This document shows, piece after piece, positions 25,931 through 35,141 of a DNA stretch of 47,751 bases (its first letter is position 1; each line of letters starts with the position of its first letter). The position numbers and the translations under genes were made by a program. The stretch spans positions 1 to 47,751 of the forward strand of contig DYHQ01000004.1 in NCBI GenBank assembly GCA_020724065.1, read 5' to 3'. The notes under the pieces are model-generated. The model worked only from the letters and a program-made list of their open reading frames with translations. It made no database searches and was not told the DNA's origin. Source of the stretch: Candidatus Puniceispirillum sp. Its GTDB lineage: Bacteria; Electryoneota; RPQS01; DYHQ01.

Positions 25931-26608
25931 CTACGGTTTTGCCTTGGCGAATGCCACGGCACCAACCCATTTTGCTCCGGCTTCCTTGAGCGTCCGAGCG
26001 CATTCTTCCATGGTGGCCCCGGTCGTGATGACATCGTCAATCAGGACGAGGCTTTGCGGAACGGGATGCCTTTTTGACACTCGAAACGCATTGCGCACAT
26101 TCGCTCGACGCTCTGCCGGTGTCAGATGGGTTTGGGAGCGCGTGTGCTTGATCCGATACAGCAGCCGCGTTTCAATGGGCAGTCCGATCTCTTTCTGCAA
26201 GCCTTTCGCCAGAAGCAGACTCTGATTGAAGCCTCGCTGCAAGCGCCGAGCCCAGTATTGCGGCACGGGTATCCATACGGCGCCCACATGCAAGAAGTCA
26301 GGAGGAAAGCAACGCGCCCATCGCTGACTGATGCGTCCTGCCAGAACTCGGCGACGATCGTATTTGAGCGAGTGTACAATGGTGCGCACCGGGTCTTCAG
26401 GACGATGATGCATGAGGAAAGCGGCGGCGTAGCGATCAACAGACTTGAACGACGGCAGGTCACTCGCGCGGGCGACTTCGCAATTGTCCCAGCAACAACC
26501 ACAGAAAAGCAAGTCCCCCTTTGCGAGGGGATGGTTGCAAAGGCTGCAAAGCGGGGGAAAGAAAAAATCCCAGAGCCAACTCGATTGGACGAGGGCGGAT
26601 AGATTCAT
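25931..26608 (-). CDS. comF: ComF family phosphoribosyltransferase-like protein
   Basis: 225 residues, normal for ComF/GntX proteins, which are linked to DNA uptake in naturally competent bacteria. The N-terminal zinc-binding part has CSLC (21-24) and CGCC (36-39). The phosphoribosyl-pyrophosphate-binding motif VLIDDVITTGAT lies at 188-199, preceded by the family signature RRLQRGFNQS at 121-130. The ATG overlaps the lon stop (ATGA), so it is translated with lon. The reaction is unknown for the family. No other competence gene is nearby. Confidence 0.92.
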   Translation of the reverse strand: MNLSALVQSSWLWDFFFPPLCSLCNHPLAKGDLLFCGCCWDNCEVARASDLPSFKSVDRYAAAFLMHHRPEDPVRTIVHSLKYDRRRVLAGRISQRWARCFPPDFLHVGAVWIPVPQYWARRLQRGFNQSLLLAKGLQKEIGLPIETRLLYRIKHTRSQTHLTPAERRANVRNAFRVSKRHPVPQSLVLIDDVITTGATMEECARTLKEAGAKWVGAVAFAKAKP

Positions 26609-29004
26609 CGTTTCCGAGAAGTGCGAAGTAGAGCCAGATGCAAGACTTCGTCCACGCGGTCAACAAAAACGAACTTCATCTGCTGGCGGATATTTTCAGG
26701 CACCTCTTGAAGGTCTTTCTTGTTCTGCCGGGGGAGAATCACTTCATGGATATTGGCTCGATGAGCCGCCACGACTTTCTCACGCAATCCTCCAATGGGC
26801 AGCACCCGACCGCGCAGCGTGATCTCTCCCGTAAGTGCGACATCATTGCGCACAGGAACATTCAGGAAGAGAGATGCCAGCGATGCGCAGAGCGTAATAC
26901 CGGCGGAGGGCCCGTCTTTAGGTGTCGCTCCTTCCGGAATATGAATGTGAATATCCCGGCGGCGGAAAATATCTTCTGCAATGCCGAAACCCGCCGCGTT
27001 GGCGCGCAAATAGGAGAGAGCAATTGCGGCGCTCTCTTTCATCACATCCCCCAGCCGTCCCGTGACCTGCAAATCCTTCGAGCCGGGCATCCAAGTGGAT
27101 TCAATCGCCAGGATGTCGCCTCCAAAGGGTGTCCACGCAAGACCTGTCGCTCGGCCCACTTCGGCCTCCTTGGTCGCCTTGTCCTCCAAGAAGCGAAATA
27201 CGCCCAGAAAATCAGCGACATTTTTTGGAGTAATAACAACCTTTGTCTTACTTCCTTTGGCCAAAGTTCGAGCCACTTTGCGACAGACACCGGCAATCTG
27301 CTGTTCCAACGCTCGAACCCCCGCCTCGCGAGTGTATTGAGCGATAACGCTCTCCAATCCCGAGACGGTGAAACTCAAATCACTCTTCTTCAGTCCATTC
27401 GCTTCGAGTTGGCGGGGTACCAGATAGTGCTTGGCAATCTCGACCTTCTCGGGGCTGATGTAGCCGGGCAATTGAAGAATCTCCATTCGATCCCGCAGAG
27501 GCAAGGGAATCGCGTGCATATCATTGGCCGTCGTAATGAACATGACCCGCGAAAGATCAAACGGTACATCCAGGTAATGGTCCTGGAAAGAGAAATTCTG
27601 TTCCGGGTCCAAGACTTCCAGGAGTGCTGACGATGGATCCCCTCGAAAATCTTGACCGAGTTTGTCAATTTCATCGAGCATGAGCACAGGATTGTTTACC
27701 GCCACGCGACGAACGGATTGAATGATGCGCCCCGGCAGCGCTCCGATATAGGTGCGACGGTGCCCACGAATCTCCGCTTCATCGCGCATGCCTCCGAGAG
27801 ACATCCGATTGAATTGCCGGCTCATCGCGCGGGCTATGGAACGACCCAGCGAGGTCTTCCCGACTCCGGGTGGTCCCACAAAACAGAGAATCGGACCTTT
27901 CATCGTCTTCCTCAACTTGCGCACCGCCAAGAACTCGAGAATCCGTTCCTTCACATCATCCAGGCCGTAATGATCCTCATTCAAGATTTTCTCGGCCACT
28001 TCCACATCCAGGCGGTCTTCAGACGACTTCGACCACGGCAGAGCAATCAACCATTCGATGTAAGTGCGAGAGACCGTGTATTCGGCGGAAGCGACACTCA
28101 TGTTTCGCAGCCGCCCGATTTCCTTGAGAGCGACCTCCTGCGCCTCCTCCGACATCCCCACTTCCATGACTTTCTTCTCAAATTCCTTGAGCTCGGCGCC
28201 CAGGTCCTCCTCCTCGCCAAGCTCGCGTCGAATCGCCTTCAGTTGTTCTCGAAGAAAATATTGGCGCTGGCTCTTTTCCAGCTCCCCTTCGACTTCGGTC
28301 TGAATCTTCGAGCCGAGCTGGAGCAGCTTCAATTCATGATGAACCAGGGAGGCGACTTTTTTCAACCTCTCCTCAAGTTCAAAGGTCTGCAAAACCTCTT
28401 GCTTATCCTCGATCTTGACACTGAGATTGGATGTGACGATATCACCCAGGACTCCCGGATCCGCGATGTTGTAAATCGCAATCTTCACCTCATCGGGGAT
28501 TTGGTGAGAATAATCAATGACGCGGTGGAATTCGTCCGAGATTGTCCGCATGAGCGCCTCGATTTTCAAGCCTCGGCGCCGGTCAGCACCCATGGCTTCA
28601 ATTCGGACCGTCAGATAGGGATCGGTTCCGAGGAGTGTCACCCACCGGATGCGTGCCAATCCCTGTACCAAGAGACGAATGGATCCGTCGGGGACGCGAA
28701 ACATTTTCAGTATCTGAACCGCCGTTCCGACTCGGTAAAACTGATCCTCGGCGCTTTCGCTCACCGGCTGCGGGATTCGAGTAAAAGTGGCGATCATCTT
28801 CGAGCCGCTCAAGGCATCGTTTACGAGTTTCACCATTCGTTCATCCGTAACTACAAGAGGCACGATGACATTGGGGAAGATAATCACATCGCTCAAAAGC
28901 ATCGCCGGAAGCATTTCGGGTATCACCAGGGTTTCCGGCTTTTCCCCTGCTGATGGCGGCGCGGCGGCAGGCGGTGGCATAGTTGAATGATCCATCTCAG
29001 GCAT
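26605..29004 (-). CDS. lon: ATP-dependent Lon protease
   Basis: 799 residues from ATG 29004, chosen because GGAGGAG lies upstream at good spacing; an in-frame start at 29076 adds 24 residues within hsp20. Order: LON substrate-binding domain (about 25-235), coiled coil, AAA+ module with Walker A GPPGVGKT (377-384) and Walker B LMLDEID (441-447), then the protease domain with the Ser700-Lys743 dyad in DGPSAG and [10 protein letters not shown]. It degrades misfolded and regulatory proteins in the cytoplasm. The start overlaps the hsp20 stop by eight bases and the stop overlaps comF, so the three are probably one operon. The Pro/Ala-rich leader ([14 protein letters not shown]) before the LON domain is not typical. 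Confidence 0.97.
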   Translation of the reverse strand: MPEMDHSTMPPPAAAPPSAGEKPETLVIPEMLPAMLLSDVIIFPNVIVPLVVTDERMVKLVNDALSGSKMIATFTRIPQPVSESAEDQFYRVGTAVQILKMFRVPDGSIRLLVQGLARIRWVTLLGTDPYLTVRIEAMGADRRRGLKIEALMRTISDEFHRVIDYSHQIPDEVKIAIYNIADPGVLGDIVTSNLSVKIEDKQEVLQTFELEERLKKVASLVHHELKLLQLGSKIQTEVEGELEKSQRQYFLREQLKAIRRELGEEEDLGAELKEFEKKVMEVGMSEEAQEVALKEIGRLRNMSVASAEYTVSRTYIEWLIALPWSKSSEDRLDVEVAEKILNEDHYGLDDVKERILEFLAVRKLRKTMKGPILCFVGPPGVGKTSLGRSIARAMSRQFNRMSLGGMRDEAEIRGHRRTYIGALPGRIIQSVRRVAVNNPVLMLDEIDKLGQDFRGDPSSALLEVLDPEQNFSFQDHYLDVPFDLSRVMFITTANDMHAIPLPLRDRMEILQLPGYISPEKVEIAKHYLVPRQLEANGLKKSDLSFTVSGLESVIAQYTREAGVRALEQQIAGVCRKVARTLAKGSKTKVVITPKNVADFLGVFRFLEDKATKEAEVGRATGLAWTPFGGDILAIESTWMPGSKDLQVTGRLGDVMKESAAIALSYLRANAAGFGIAEDIFRRRDIHIHIPEGATPKDGPSAGITLCASLASLFLNVPVRNDVALTGEITLRGRVLPIGGLREKVVAAHRANIHEVILPRQNKKDLQEVPENIRQQMKFVFVDRVDEVLHLALLRTSRKR

Positions 29005-29473
29005 TGGGATTCTCTCCTCCGTCGGCGCCGAGAGATGAGGACTTACGGGTGTGGGAAATCTGTTTCGGCATAACAACTTCCAGTAGGCCGTCGCAATAAT
29101 GTGCTTCTATCTTGTCAACATCAACAATCCGCGGCAAGTGGAAACGGCGTTCAAAAGGTCCGAAATCCATTTCCATCAAGTGGTAGTGTCTCTTGGGATA
29201 CTTCGAGAGTTCTCGTCGAAGGCCACGAATGGTCAGTGTGGACCCCTCAATCTTTACGGACACCTCCTGACGATCTATGCCGGCGATGTCCATAATAACG
29301 ACCAAAGCTTCCTGAGTCTCAAAGAGGTCCGTCGGTGGAAGCCATCGCTTGTCTGTCGCAATGAGGCTCGGTCCTTTGACACGATAATAGTGCCGAAACA
29401 GAAATTCAAGTTCCTCGCCTTGTCCCGCGGCACAGACGGGAACATCTCGATCCACCTGGACGAAGGAATGCAT
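28997..29473 (-). CDS. Small heat-shock protein (Hsp20/alpha-crystallin)
   Basis: 158 residues. The alpha-crystallin domain covers about 45-140: PPTDLFETQEALVVIMDIAGI at its start, GSTLTIRG, FGPFERRFHLP and the C-terminal GLLEVVMPK. It is an ATP-independent holdase that binds unfolding proteins and hands them to other systems. It is first in the hsp20-lon-comF run, with an eight-base overlap to lon. A promoter lies at 29599-29627. No CIRCE-type inverted repeat was seen in the leader. Confidence 0.95.
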   Translation of the reverse strand: MHSFVQVDRDVPVCAAGQGEELEFLFRHYYRVKGPSLIATDKRWLPPTDLFETQEALVVIMDIAGIDRQEVSVKIEGSTLTIRGLRRELSKYPKRHYHLMEMDFGPFERRFHLPRIVDVDKIEAHYCDGLLEVVMPKQISHTRKSSSLGADGGENPNA

Positions 29474-29598
29474 TGCTGGTTCTCACAGTTATATGAGTAA
29501 AGAATTGCTACAGGAATCCCGTGAAGCTCCCGCTGTTGGCCGAATCACACGAAACGGAGCGTCTCCTCGTGCTTTGGCATGCGCTTTGTAATTGCAAT

Positions 29599-29627
29599 AA
29601 TATAACCACCCCTCCTCACAGTTGCAA
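29599..29627 (-). promoter_or_regulatory. Promoter of the hsp20-lon-comF operon
   Basis: On the minus strand TTGCAA (29627-29622), 17-nt spacer, TATATT (29604-29599). The form is that of a housekeeping sigma factor rather than a heat-shock sigma factor. Confidence 0.55.
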
Positions 29628-29671
29628 GTGGGCATTCACACGCAAGAAGGGGGGCTTGTGGAATTTTTTTC

Positions 29672-29700
29672 TTGCTTTCGGCCATTTTCTGGATTAAATT
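29672..29700 (+). promoter_or_regulatory. Promoter of the secreted nuclease/phosphatase gene
   Basis: TTGCTT (29672-29677), 17-nt spacer, TAAATT (29695-29700). The -35 is identical to those at 1436 and 8347. Confidence 0.5.
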
Positions 29701-29895
29701 AATATAGTCGGCGGGCATGAAATCCCCCTGGACTACTTTGTTGCATCCAGCATGCCAACTGGGAGAGAACAAAGACGGCCGCTATCTGTCCGCGGAAACC
29801 GAGACGCTCGGGCCGCTGGTGTGTACGATATTGATTTGAATAGGTTTGCGAAGATGCTGCACGAAAATGAGTCGAGACTCAAAGGAAGAGCGAAA

Positions 29896-32784
29896 GTGAG
29901 AAATCGTTTAGTGCGTAAGCAACTTGCTTTCGTCGTGTTGCTCTTTTTTGCAGCACCGACGATGATAAGGGCACAGAATTATGATACTCTGCGCATTGTA
30001 ACCCATAACGCATTGAGCTTCTGTGGTTCGACTTGTGCCGTGCGCGTCCCGGCCTTCCGCACCGTTCACCAAGCCATTAACGCCGACATCGTGGTGACTC
30101 AAGAACAGGTGTCTCAGTCCGGAGTCGATCAATTCCTGAGTCATGTTCTGAACTACGGGCAGCCCGGAACCTACGCGGCCGCCCCGTGGGCGAACGGACC
30201 TGATACCGATAATGCCCTTTTCTATAAAGTGAATAGTGTCGCCGTCGTCTCGACTCTGCAAATCCCCACCGAGCCCTCAGGCGGCATCCGGGACATTAGC
30301 GAATATGTGCTCAAACCGAAGGGCATGGACGCCACAGGAGAATTCCGGATCTACTCACTTCACTTGAAGGCGGGAAACACTTCCGGCGATGAGGACATTC
30401 GCCTCATCGAGGCGACGATTCTGAGAAATCACCTGAATGCGTTGCCCGACGGTAGCAACTTCCTGGTCATGGGGGACTTCAACTGCTATTCCAGTGACGA
30501 TGCCGGATACCAGAAGCTCATTGCTTCGGAAGGAGACAATTCCGGTCGGTGCTACGATCCTATCAATACCCCGGGCGACTGGAACAACTGCAGTTTCGCA
30601 AGTGTCCACACGCAGTCCACTCGCACGACCGTCTTGAATCCCTCGGATGGAGGGACGACCGGAGGAATGGACGACCGATTTGACCAAATCCTCTCCTCGC
30701 AGGCTTTCCTCTCTTCGGGGTGGTTTGAATGCCTGACTGCATCGCATACAGCATATGGCAATGATGGCAATCATTGCAATGATTCCATCAACGACCCGCC
30801 CAACACCGCCGTCGGACAAGACATTGCCAATGCGCTTCAACGCGCCTCAGACCATATCCCGGTGTACATGAACTTTCGGCATCCTATTCCCACCATCATA
30901 GTCACTACCCCAAATGGTGGGGAATCCTGGTCTGTCGGTCAATCTGACACAATCCGCTGGACCGGTACTGGCCTTGCCGGCAATGTAACGATAAGCGTCA
31001 ACCGGAACTACCCCTCAGGAAACTGGGAACCCTTATTCTCAGGAACAGCGAATGATGGCGTGCAGCCCTGGACGGTAACAAGTCCTACAAGCGCACTGTG
31101 CCGGATTCGCATTGTCGGCGACTCGCATGCGCCCGCCCGTGATTCCTCCGATGCCAACTTCACAATTACGGATCCCTTTGTCACCGTATCCTCTCCGAAC
31201 GGCGGTGAAAATTGGTACTGGGGTGAGCCACACAACATACTTTGGAGCTCAGGAGCCGGCGGAACGGTGGACATCTCGCTCAATCGAGATTTCCCTTCCG
31301 GAGAATGGGAGCCAGTCGTTTCAGGAACGCCCAACGACGGCAGTGCGCCGTGGACCGTAAGCAGCCCGGCAACGGCAAGCGCTCGAATCCGAATTGTCAG
31401 CACTGCCAATCCTGCGATTCGCGATTCCTCCAACGCGAACTTCGGAATCTCCGACCCGTATCTCATCCTCATGACCCCTCATGGAGGAGAGGTTTGGACG
31501 GCAGGGCAGACTGAGACCATTGAATGGGAAGGTGCGGGTTTGCTCAGCTCGGACAGCATCGAGATTGAACTGAATCGAAACTGGCCGGGCCCAGTATGGC
31601 AATCCATTGACACGGCCATATACGATTGGTTTGCGCAGGACTGGCTGGTGTCGGGGCCGGGAACCGCTTCGGCACGCATGCGCATCACTTGTTTGCGAGA
31701 ATCCATGATACAAGCCGAGTCAGAGGCCAATTTCATCATCGTAGGCAGCAACGAGCCTCCCTTCATCCTTCACGACCCATCGCATGATGGAGCGCCTGGA
31801 AATATCACGGTTGTCGCGAGCGTGTTTGATGAAGATCCGGGGCCTACCGCAAAGCTTTTTCATCGAGCGGTCGGTTCCGGCATCTATGACTCCACTGCAA
31901 TGAGCCTCACAGGCAATCCCAATGAACTCGCTGCAACAGTGGGACCCCTCGACGAAGACAACTACGAATACTTCATTCGTGCCCAAGACGCTGATCTTCA
32001 GATTTCGGAGACAGAAGTCTATGATTTCCAGTTGGCGTCACCTTGTGGGACAAGCGTTGGTTATGATAACGGAAGCGCAGACCGGTACAATTGGGCGGGG
32101 GGTGAGGAATTCCGCTGGGCAGTGAGATTCACACCCACCAGCACTTTCATCCTCTGCGGCGCCCAGTTTGCTGTTTCTCGTATCAAACCCGATTCGGCGC
32201 ATCAACGCATCGCTATCGAAGTGTATGATGACGATGGTTTCGGTCTCCCGGGACTGCAGCTCTTGGTCGACACGACGGGCTCAGTTGGGAATGTCATGGG
32301 GGGTCTGCCAGAAGACACGACCCTTTGGGCGACGGCTATCTTCCGTGATGAAGCAGGCGAGCCGTTGGTTCTGACCGGCGACTTTTTTATCGCCGTCGGC
32401 AATCCGGACACTCTGCAATACGAGGCTTTTGCGCGCGACACGACTAGCCCGAACTCCGGCCGAAGCTACCTCTACGATGGGTGCGAGGAGGCGTGGTTCA
32501 ACGAAAATGACGGATGCGACAATTGCCGAGTCGGCAACCGACTCATCCGCGCCATCGGTTTCTATCAAAGCTCTCCGCAAATTGTTGTCTCACGAGCCGG
32601 CGATGACGCCAAGCTGGACTGGACATCCACGGGAGCTCCCTACTATCGCGTTTACAGCTCTACGGAACCTTTCGGCAGCTATGCTCTGGAGGGAAGCACC
32701 TCCCAGCCGACTTTCACTGACAACAACGCCATCGTGCAAGAGGTTAGGAAATTCTACCGGGTCGTCTCGTCCACCCAACCCTGA
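29896..32784 (+). CDS. Secreted endonuclease/exonuclease/phosphatase-family protein with Ig-like repeats
   Basis: 962 residues from GTG 29896. An ATG at 29854 adds 14 residues; the GTG is preferred because AGGAAGAG precedes it and the signal peptide (KQLAFVVLLFFAAPTMIRAQ) then starts normally. The first 320 residues form an EEP metal-dependent hydrolase: VTHNALSF, catalytic Glu in VTQEQV, GDFNCYS and the final SDHIPVYM. Members cut DNA, phospholipids or phosphoesters. Next come three tandem Ig-like repeats of about 94 residues, each opening TPNGGESW or similar, then a jelly-roll-like region and a fibronectin-III-like end. It lacks the sorting domain of the other secreted proteins. Probably extracellular; nucleic-acid scavenging is plausible but unproven. 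Confidence 0.88.
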   Translation: MRNRLVRKQLAFVVLLFFAAPTMIRAQNYDTLRIVTHNALSFCGSTCAVRVPAFRTVHQAINADIVVTQEQVSQSGVDQFLSHVLNYGQPGTYAAAPWANGPDTDNALFYKVNSVAVVSTLQIPTEPSGGIRDISEYVLKPKGMDATGEFRIYSLHLKAGNTSGDEDIRLIEATILRNHLNALPDGSNFLVMGDFNCYSSDDAGYQKLIASEGDNSGRCYDPINTPGDWNNCSFASVHTQSTRTTVLNPSDGGTTGGMDDRFDQILSSQAFLSSGWFECLTASHTAYGNDGNHCNDSINDPPNTAVGQDIANALQRASDHIPVYMNFRHPIPTIIVTTPNGGESWSVGQSDTIRWTGTGLAGNVTISVNRNYPSGNWEPLFSGTANDGVQPWTVTSPTSALCRIRIVGDSHAPARDSSDANFTITDPFVTVSSPNGGENWYWGEPHNILWSSGAGGTVDISLNRDFPSGEWEPVVSGTPNDGSAPWTVSSPATASARIRIVSTANPAIRDSSNANFGISDPYLILMTPHGGEVWTAGQTETIEWEGAGLLSSDSIEIELNRNWPGPVWQSIDTAIYDWFAQDWLVSGPGTASARMRITCLRESMIQAESEANFIIVGSNEPPFILHDPSHDGAPGNITVVASVFDEDPGPTAKLFHRAVGSGIYDSTAMSLTGNPNELAATVGPLDEDNYEYFIRAQDADLQISETEVYDFQLASPCGTSVGYDNGSADRYNWAGGEEFRWAVRFTPTSTFILCGAQFAVSRIKPDSAHQRIAIEVYDDDGFGLPGLQLLVDTTGSVGNVMGGLPEDTTLWATAIFRDEAGEPLVLTGDFFIAVGNPDTLQYEAFARDTTSPNSGRSYLYDGCEEAWFNENDGCDNCRVGNRLIRAIGFYQSSPQIVVSRAGDDAKLDWTSTGAPYYRVYSSTEPFGSYALEGSTSQPTFTDNNAIVQEVRKFYRVVSSTQP

Positions 32785-32813
32785 GGTGAGCTTACGAAAA
32801 GTGAAGTTTTCGC

Positions 32814-32842
32814 TTGACATATCGAGCGAAATTCATTATATT
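32814..32842 (+). promoter_or_regulatory. Near-consensus sigma70 promoter of tatA
   Basis: Perfect TTGACA (32814-32819), 17-nt spacer, TATATT (32837-32842); start of transcription near 32849, about 30 nt before the tatA TTG. Confidence 0.8.
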
Positions 32843-32879
32843 TGCTATGTCTTTTGTCAAATGAAGAAGGAGACCCCTT

Positions 32880-33044
32880 TTGAGATTCGGCTGGCTTGAA
32901 ATCGTTCTTATCGTATTGGTTCTTCTGCTTCTGTTTGGCGGACGCAAGATCCCGGAGCTGATGCGCGGGTTAGGACGGGGTGTCAAGGAGTTCAAAGAGG
33001 GAATCAAGGAGGGTGAAAACGACAAAAAGGACTCCCCTCCCTAA
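32880..33044 (+). CDS. tatA: Sec-independent protein translocase TatA-type subunit
   Basis: 54 residues from a TTG start at 32880, with AAGGAG seven bases upstream. One N-terminal helix ([20 protein letters not shown]), the FGGRKIPEL hinge with the family's FG pair, then an amphipathic helix ([14 protein letters not shown]) and a charged tail. This is the canonical TatA/TatE plan, and the short length and FG hinge favour TatA over TatB. TatA polymerises to let folded twin-arginine proteins cross the inner membrane. tatC is not in the window. A near-consensus promoter lies just upstream; the gene may be co-transcribed with the regulator 88 bases downstream. Confidence 0.93.
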   Translation: MRFGWLEIVLIVLVLLLLFGGRKIPELMRGLGRGVKEFKEGIKEGENDKKDSPP

Positions 33045-33132
33045 ACTGTCACGACGCCCTCCGGCTTCTTTTTCCCTTGATTTGCACTTGAAAACATCAA
33101 ATACTCCGCCACCACAAGTAGGATATTGAATC

Positions 33133-33729
33133 ATGGCTACCCAGGTGGGACAGAATATGTCCGAGCAAAAGTTCTACTCCTCAAAGGAAGTCTGCGACGA
33201 CCTCCAAATTTCCAAATCCACGCTGTTCAAATGGGAACGAGAAGGCCTCATTACCCGGGTTCGGCGCGACTGGAGAGGCTGGCGGCTGTATGACCAGCAC
33301 AATATCGAGGAAATCAAGCGCAATATCGAACGCCAAAAGATGCAAGATGTCGGCAATCGTAGCAATTTGATTTTAGTTGTGGACGATGATCCGAGCATTC
33401 TTCAGGTAATGAGCCAGCTTTTGAAGACAGCCGGCTACGAGGTCATTACGGCAGCTACCGGCGAAGAGGCGGTCCAACTCCATACAGAGAGACTCCCTGG
33501 GCTGACCTTTCTCGATGTGAAACTGAAAGGCAAGAGCGGCATTGATGTTTTCAGGGAGATTCGCGGCGCAGATCCTCAGGCGACCGTTATCATTCTGACC
33601 GGCTATCCCAAAATCGAGGATACGGTTCAGGTCATTAAGGAAGGTGCTTACAACTATCTGACAAAACCCATCAAGACTGACGAGCTCCTCGAGATGGTTC
33701 AGGAGGTTCTTGGGGAAGCAGCCACCTAA
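33133..33729 (+). CDS. Response regulator with N-terminal MerR-type DNA-binding domain
   Basis: 198 residues (a start at residue 9, 33157, is also possible). Residues 14-70 form a MerR-like winged helix: YSSKEVCDDLQISKSTLFKWE, then REGLI and WRGWRLYD. Residues 78-195 form a receiver domain with acidic pocket Asp84/Asp85, phospho-acceptor Asp128 in FLDVKL, Thr156 in LTGYPK and Lys178 in LTKPIK. The usual order is receiver first and output last; here the DNA-binding part is N-terminal. A histidine kinase is not adjacent, so it is an orphan regulator. Targets are unknown; neighbours concern export and cytochrome maturation. Confidence 0.92.
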   Translation: MATQVGQNMSEQKFYSSKEVCDDLQISKSTLFKWEREGLITRVRRDWRGWRLYDQHNIEEIKRNIERQKMQDVGNRSNLILVVDDDPSILQVMSQLLKTAGYEVITAATGEEAVQLHTERLPGLTFLDVKLKGKSGIDVFREIRGADPQATVIILTGYPKIEDTVQVIKEGAYNYLTKPIKTDELLEMVQEVLGEAAT

Positions 33730-33771
33730 TCGGCCTGCGAGAAGGTCTTTCTCTTAGACAGGAATTTGCTC

Positions 33772-33803
33772 AGCCCCGTTGTTACCTGCGGGGCTTGCTT
33801 TTT
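33772..33803 (+). terminator. Rho-independent terminator after the regulator
   Basis: Stem AGCCCCG/CGGGGCT (33772-33778 with 33789-33795), 10-nt loop, then tgcttttt. About 40 bases past the regulator stop. Confidence 0.75.
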
Positions 33804-33875
33804 CAACGGCGGGAACATTCGTTCTCGGCGCGAGATTTAATCTATTGGAAGTGATGTTAATACATCGGAGATTTC

Positions 33876-35141
33876 GTGATGGTTTCCCCTGACATCTGGC
33901 TTTTTTGGTGGGCATTTTGGTGCTACTTGGCTGCCTTTGCTCTCTTTTCAGTCTATCTGGGAACGGGAAGAGAGCGCATCGGCTGGATTGGAGCTGCACT
34001 GACCGGGTGCGGACTTGTGCCTCAAACCGTCGGGTTCTTTGTGCGCTGGGTGCTTTCACAGCACTATCCGCTCTCCAACATGTACGAGTATCTTGCGATT
34101 ATGAGTTGGATGGCGGCTTTGACGATGGGAATTGTGCTGTGGCGGTATCGCCGGTTGAAGATGGCCGCACTGATTTCGCCCATCATCTTCATGTTGATGG
34201 TGACAGCATCGCTGCTCCCCAAAGAAATCAACATGCAACTCCTGCCGGCTCTCCAAAGCTACTGGCTCACTATCCATGTGACTCTTGCGGCGATTGGCTC
34301 GGGCGCGCTGGCCGTGGGTGCGATAATATCATTTCTTTATCTTGTGCATGACCCTGACCTGGCTGCGAAGGAAGGACCGCTCGACGGCGTTCGAGGGCGT
34401 GTTGCTTTGGCCACAGCCATCGGGATTCCTATGGCTCTGGTCATCCTTCTCAGTCTGGCTCATGCCCTACCTGCCAGCGCGGCGGTGTTCGGGCGTGGTG
34501 ATAATGCGGTCAATGGAATTGGCTCAATTTTCGCAGCACTCGGCATCGGAGCTCCACTGGGAGCCACTGGCTGGGGCCTTGGCTACCGCCGAGTGGTTCG
34601 CCGGAATGCCCAAGCCGCTGGTGGAGGGTACCTGTTTGCCGTGGCCTTTTTGAGCTTTCTTCTGGGCGCGTTGCTGACGGGAATCCTCGTCAAACTGAAT
34701 CTGTTCAGAGTAACGGCGGGGAGTCCGTTTCGTATCTTTGAATTCTTCGGACTGTCTTGGCTCCTGGCCGTGCCACTGTTTCTCCTTCTGAACCATTTTT
34801 TCCGACATGGCAGGCGACTGACAGGGCTTAGACTGGATCGCAGACTCCTGGACGAGATCTCTGCGGGAACCATCAAGCTGGGTTATCCGCTTTATACAGT
34901 GGGGGCTCTCTTCGCCGGGGCGATTTGGGCGGAGCAAGCCTGGGGGTCTTTCTGGTCGTGGGATCCTAAGGAAGTGGGAGCCTTAATCATCTGGCTTTTC
35001 TATTCGGGTTTTTTGCACGCCCGACTTCAGCGCGGTTGGACCGGCACAAGGTCAGCGACTCTCTCCTTGGCCGGTTTCGGAATGATTCTTCTCTCGTTTT
35101 TCGGCAATTATTTTTTTGGTGGTTTGCATGCCTATGCATGA
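33876..35141 (+). CDS. ccsA: Cytochrome c biogenesis protein CcsA/ResC-type (haem handling)
   Basis: 421 residues of polytopic membrane protein. The haem-handling WWD motif is at 355-365 (WGSFWSWDPKE), with flanking IWAEQ and the later His380. PLSNMYEY at 64-71 and His133 in LTIHVTLAAIG are also family features. With ResB/Ccs1 it delivers haem to apocytochromes c at the outer face of the inner membrane. ResB is not in the window. The protein is about 100 residues longer than usual CcsA because of an insertion (about 160-320) with extra helices. CGGAGA precedes the ATG. It overlaps the next gene by 8 to 26 bases. Confidence 0.92.
   Translation: MMVSPDIWLFWWAFWCYLAAFALFSVYLGTGRERIGWIGAALTGCGLVPQTVGFFVRWVLSQHYPLSNMYEYLAIMSWMAALTMGIVLWRYRRLKMAALISPIIFMLMVTASLLPKEINMQLLPALQSYWLTIHVTLAAIGSGALAVGAIISFLYLVHDPDLAAKEGPLDGVRGRVALATAIGIPMALVILLSLAHALPASAAVFGRGDNAVNGIGSIFAALGIGAPLGATGWGLGYRRVVRRNAQAAGGGYLFAVAFLSFLLGALLTGILVKLNLFRVTAGSPFRIFEFFGLSWLLAVPLFLLLNHFFRHGRRLTGLRLDRRLLDEISAGTIKLGYPLYTVGALFAGAIWAEQAWGSFWSWDPKEVGALIIWLFYSGFLHARLQRGWTGTRSATLSLAGFGMILLSFFGNYFFGGLHAYA

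Larger units (their letters stand above)
29474..29895. other. Divergent promoter region
   Basis: Spacer between hsp20 (minus) and the secreted nuclease/phosphatase (plus). It holds back-to-back promoters at 29599-29627 (minus) and 29672-29700 (plus). Each leader is over 100 nt long. Open frames here are not protein-like. Confidence 0.5.

Noticed and set aside
26638-28953. Long plus-strand open frames opposite lon (330 and 433 residues)
   Set aside because: Shadows of a high-GC third-position gene; no domain pattern, and lon is complete with all motifs.
29545-29772. 75-residue minus-strand open frame upstream of hsp20
   Set aside because: It spans both divergent promoters and has no family similarity or ribosome site.
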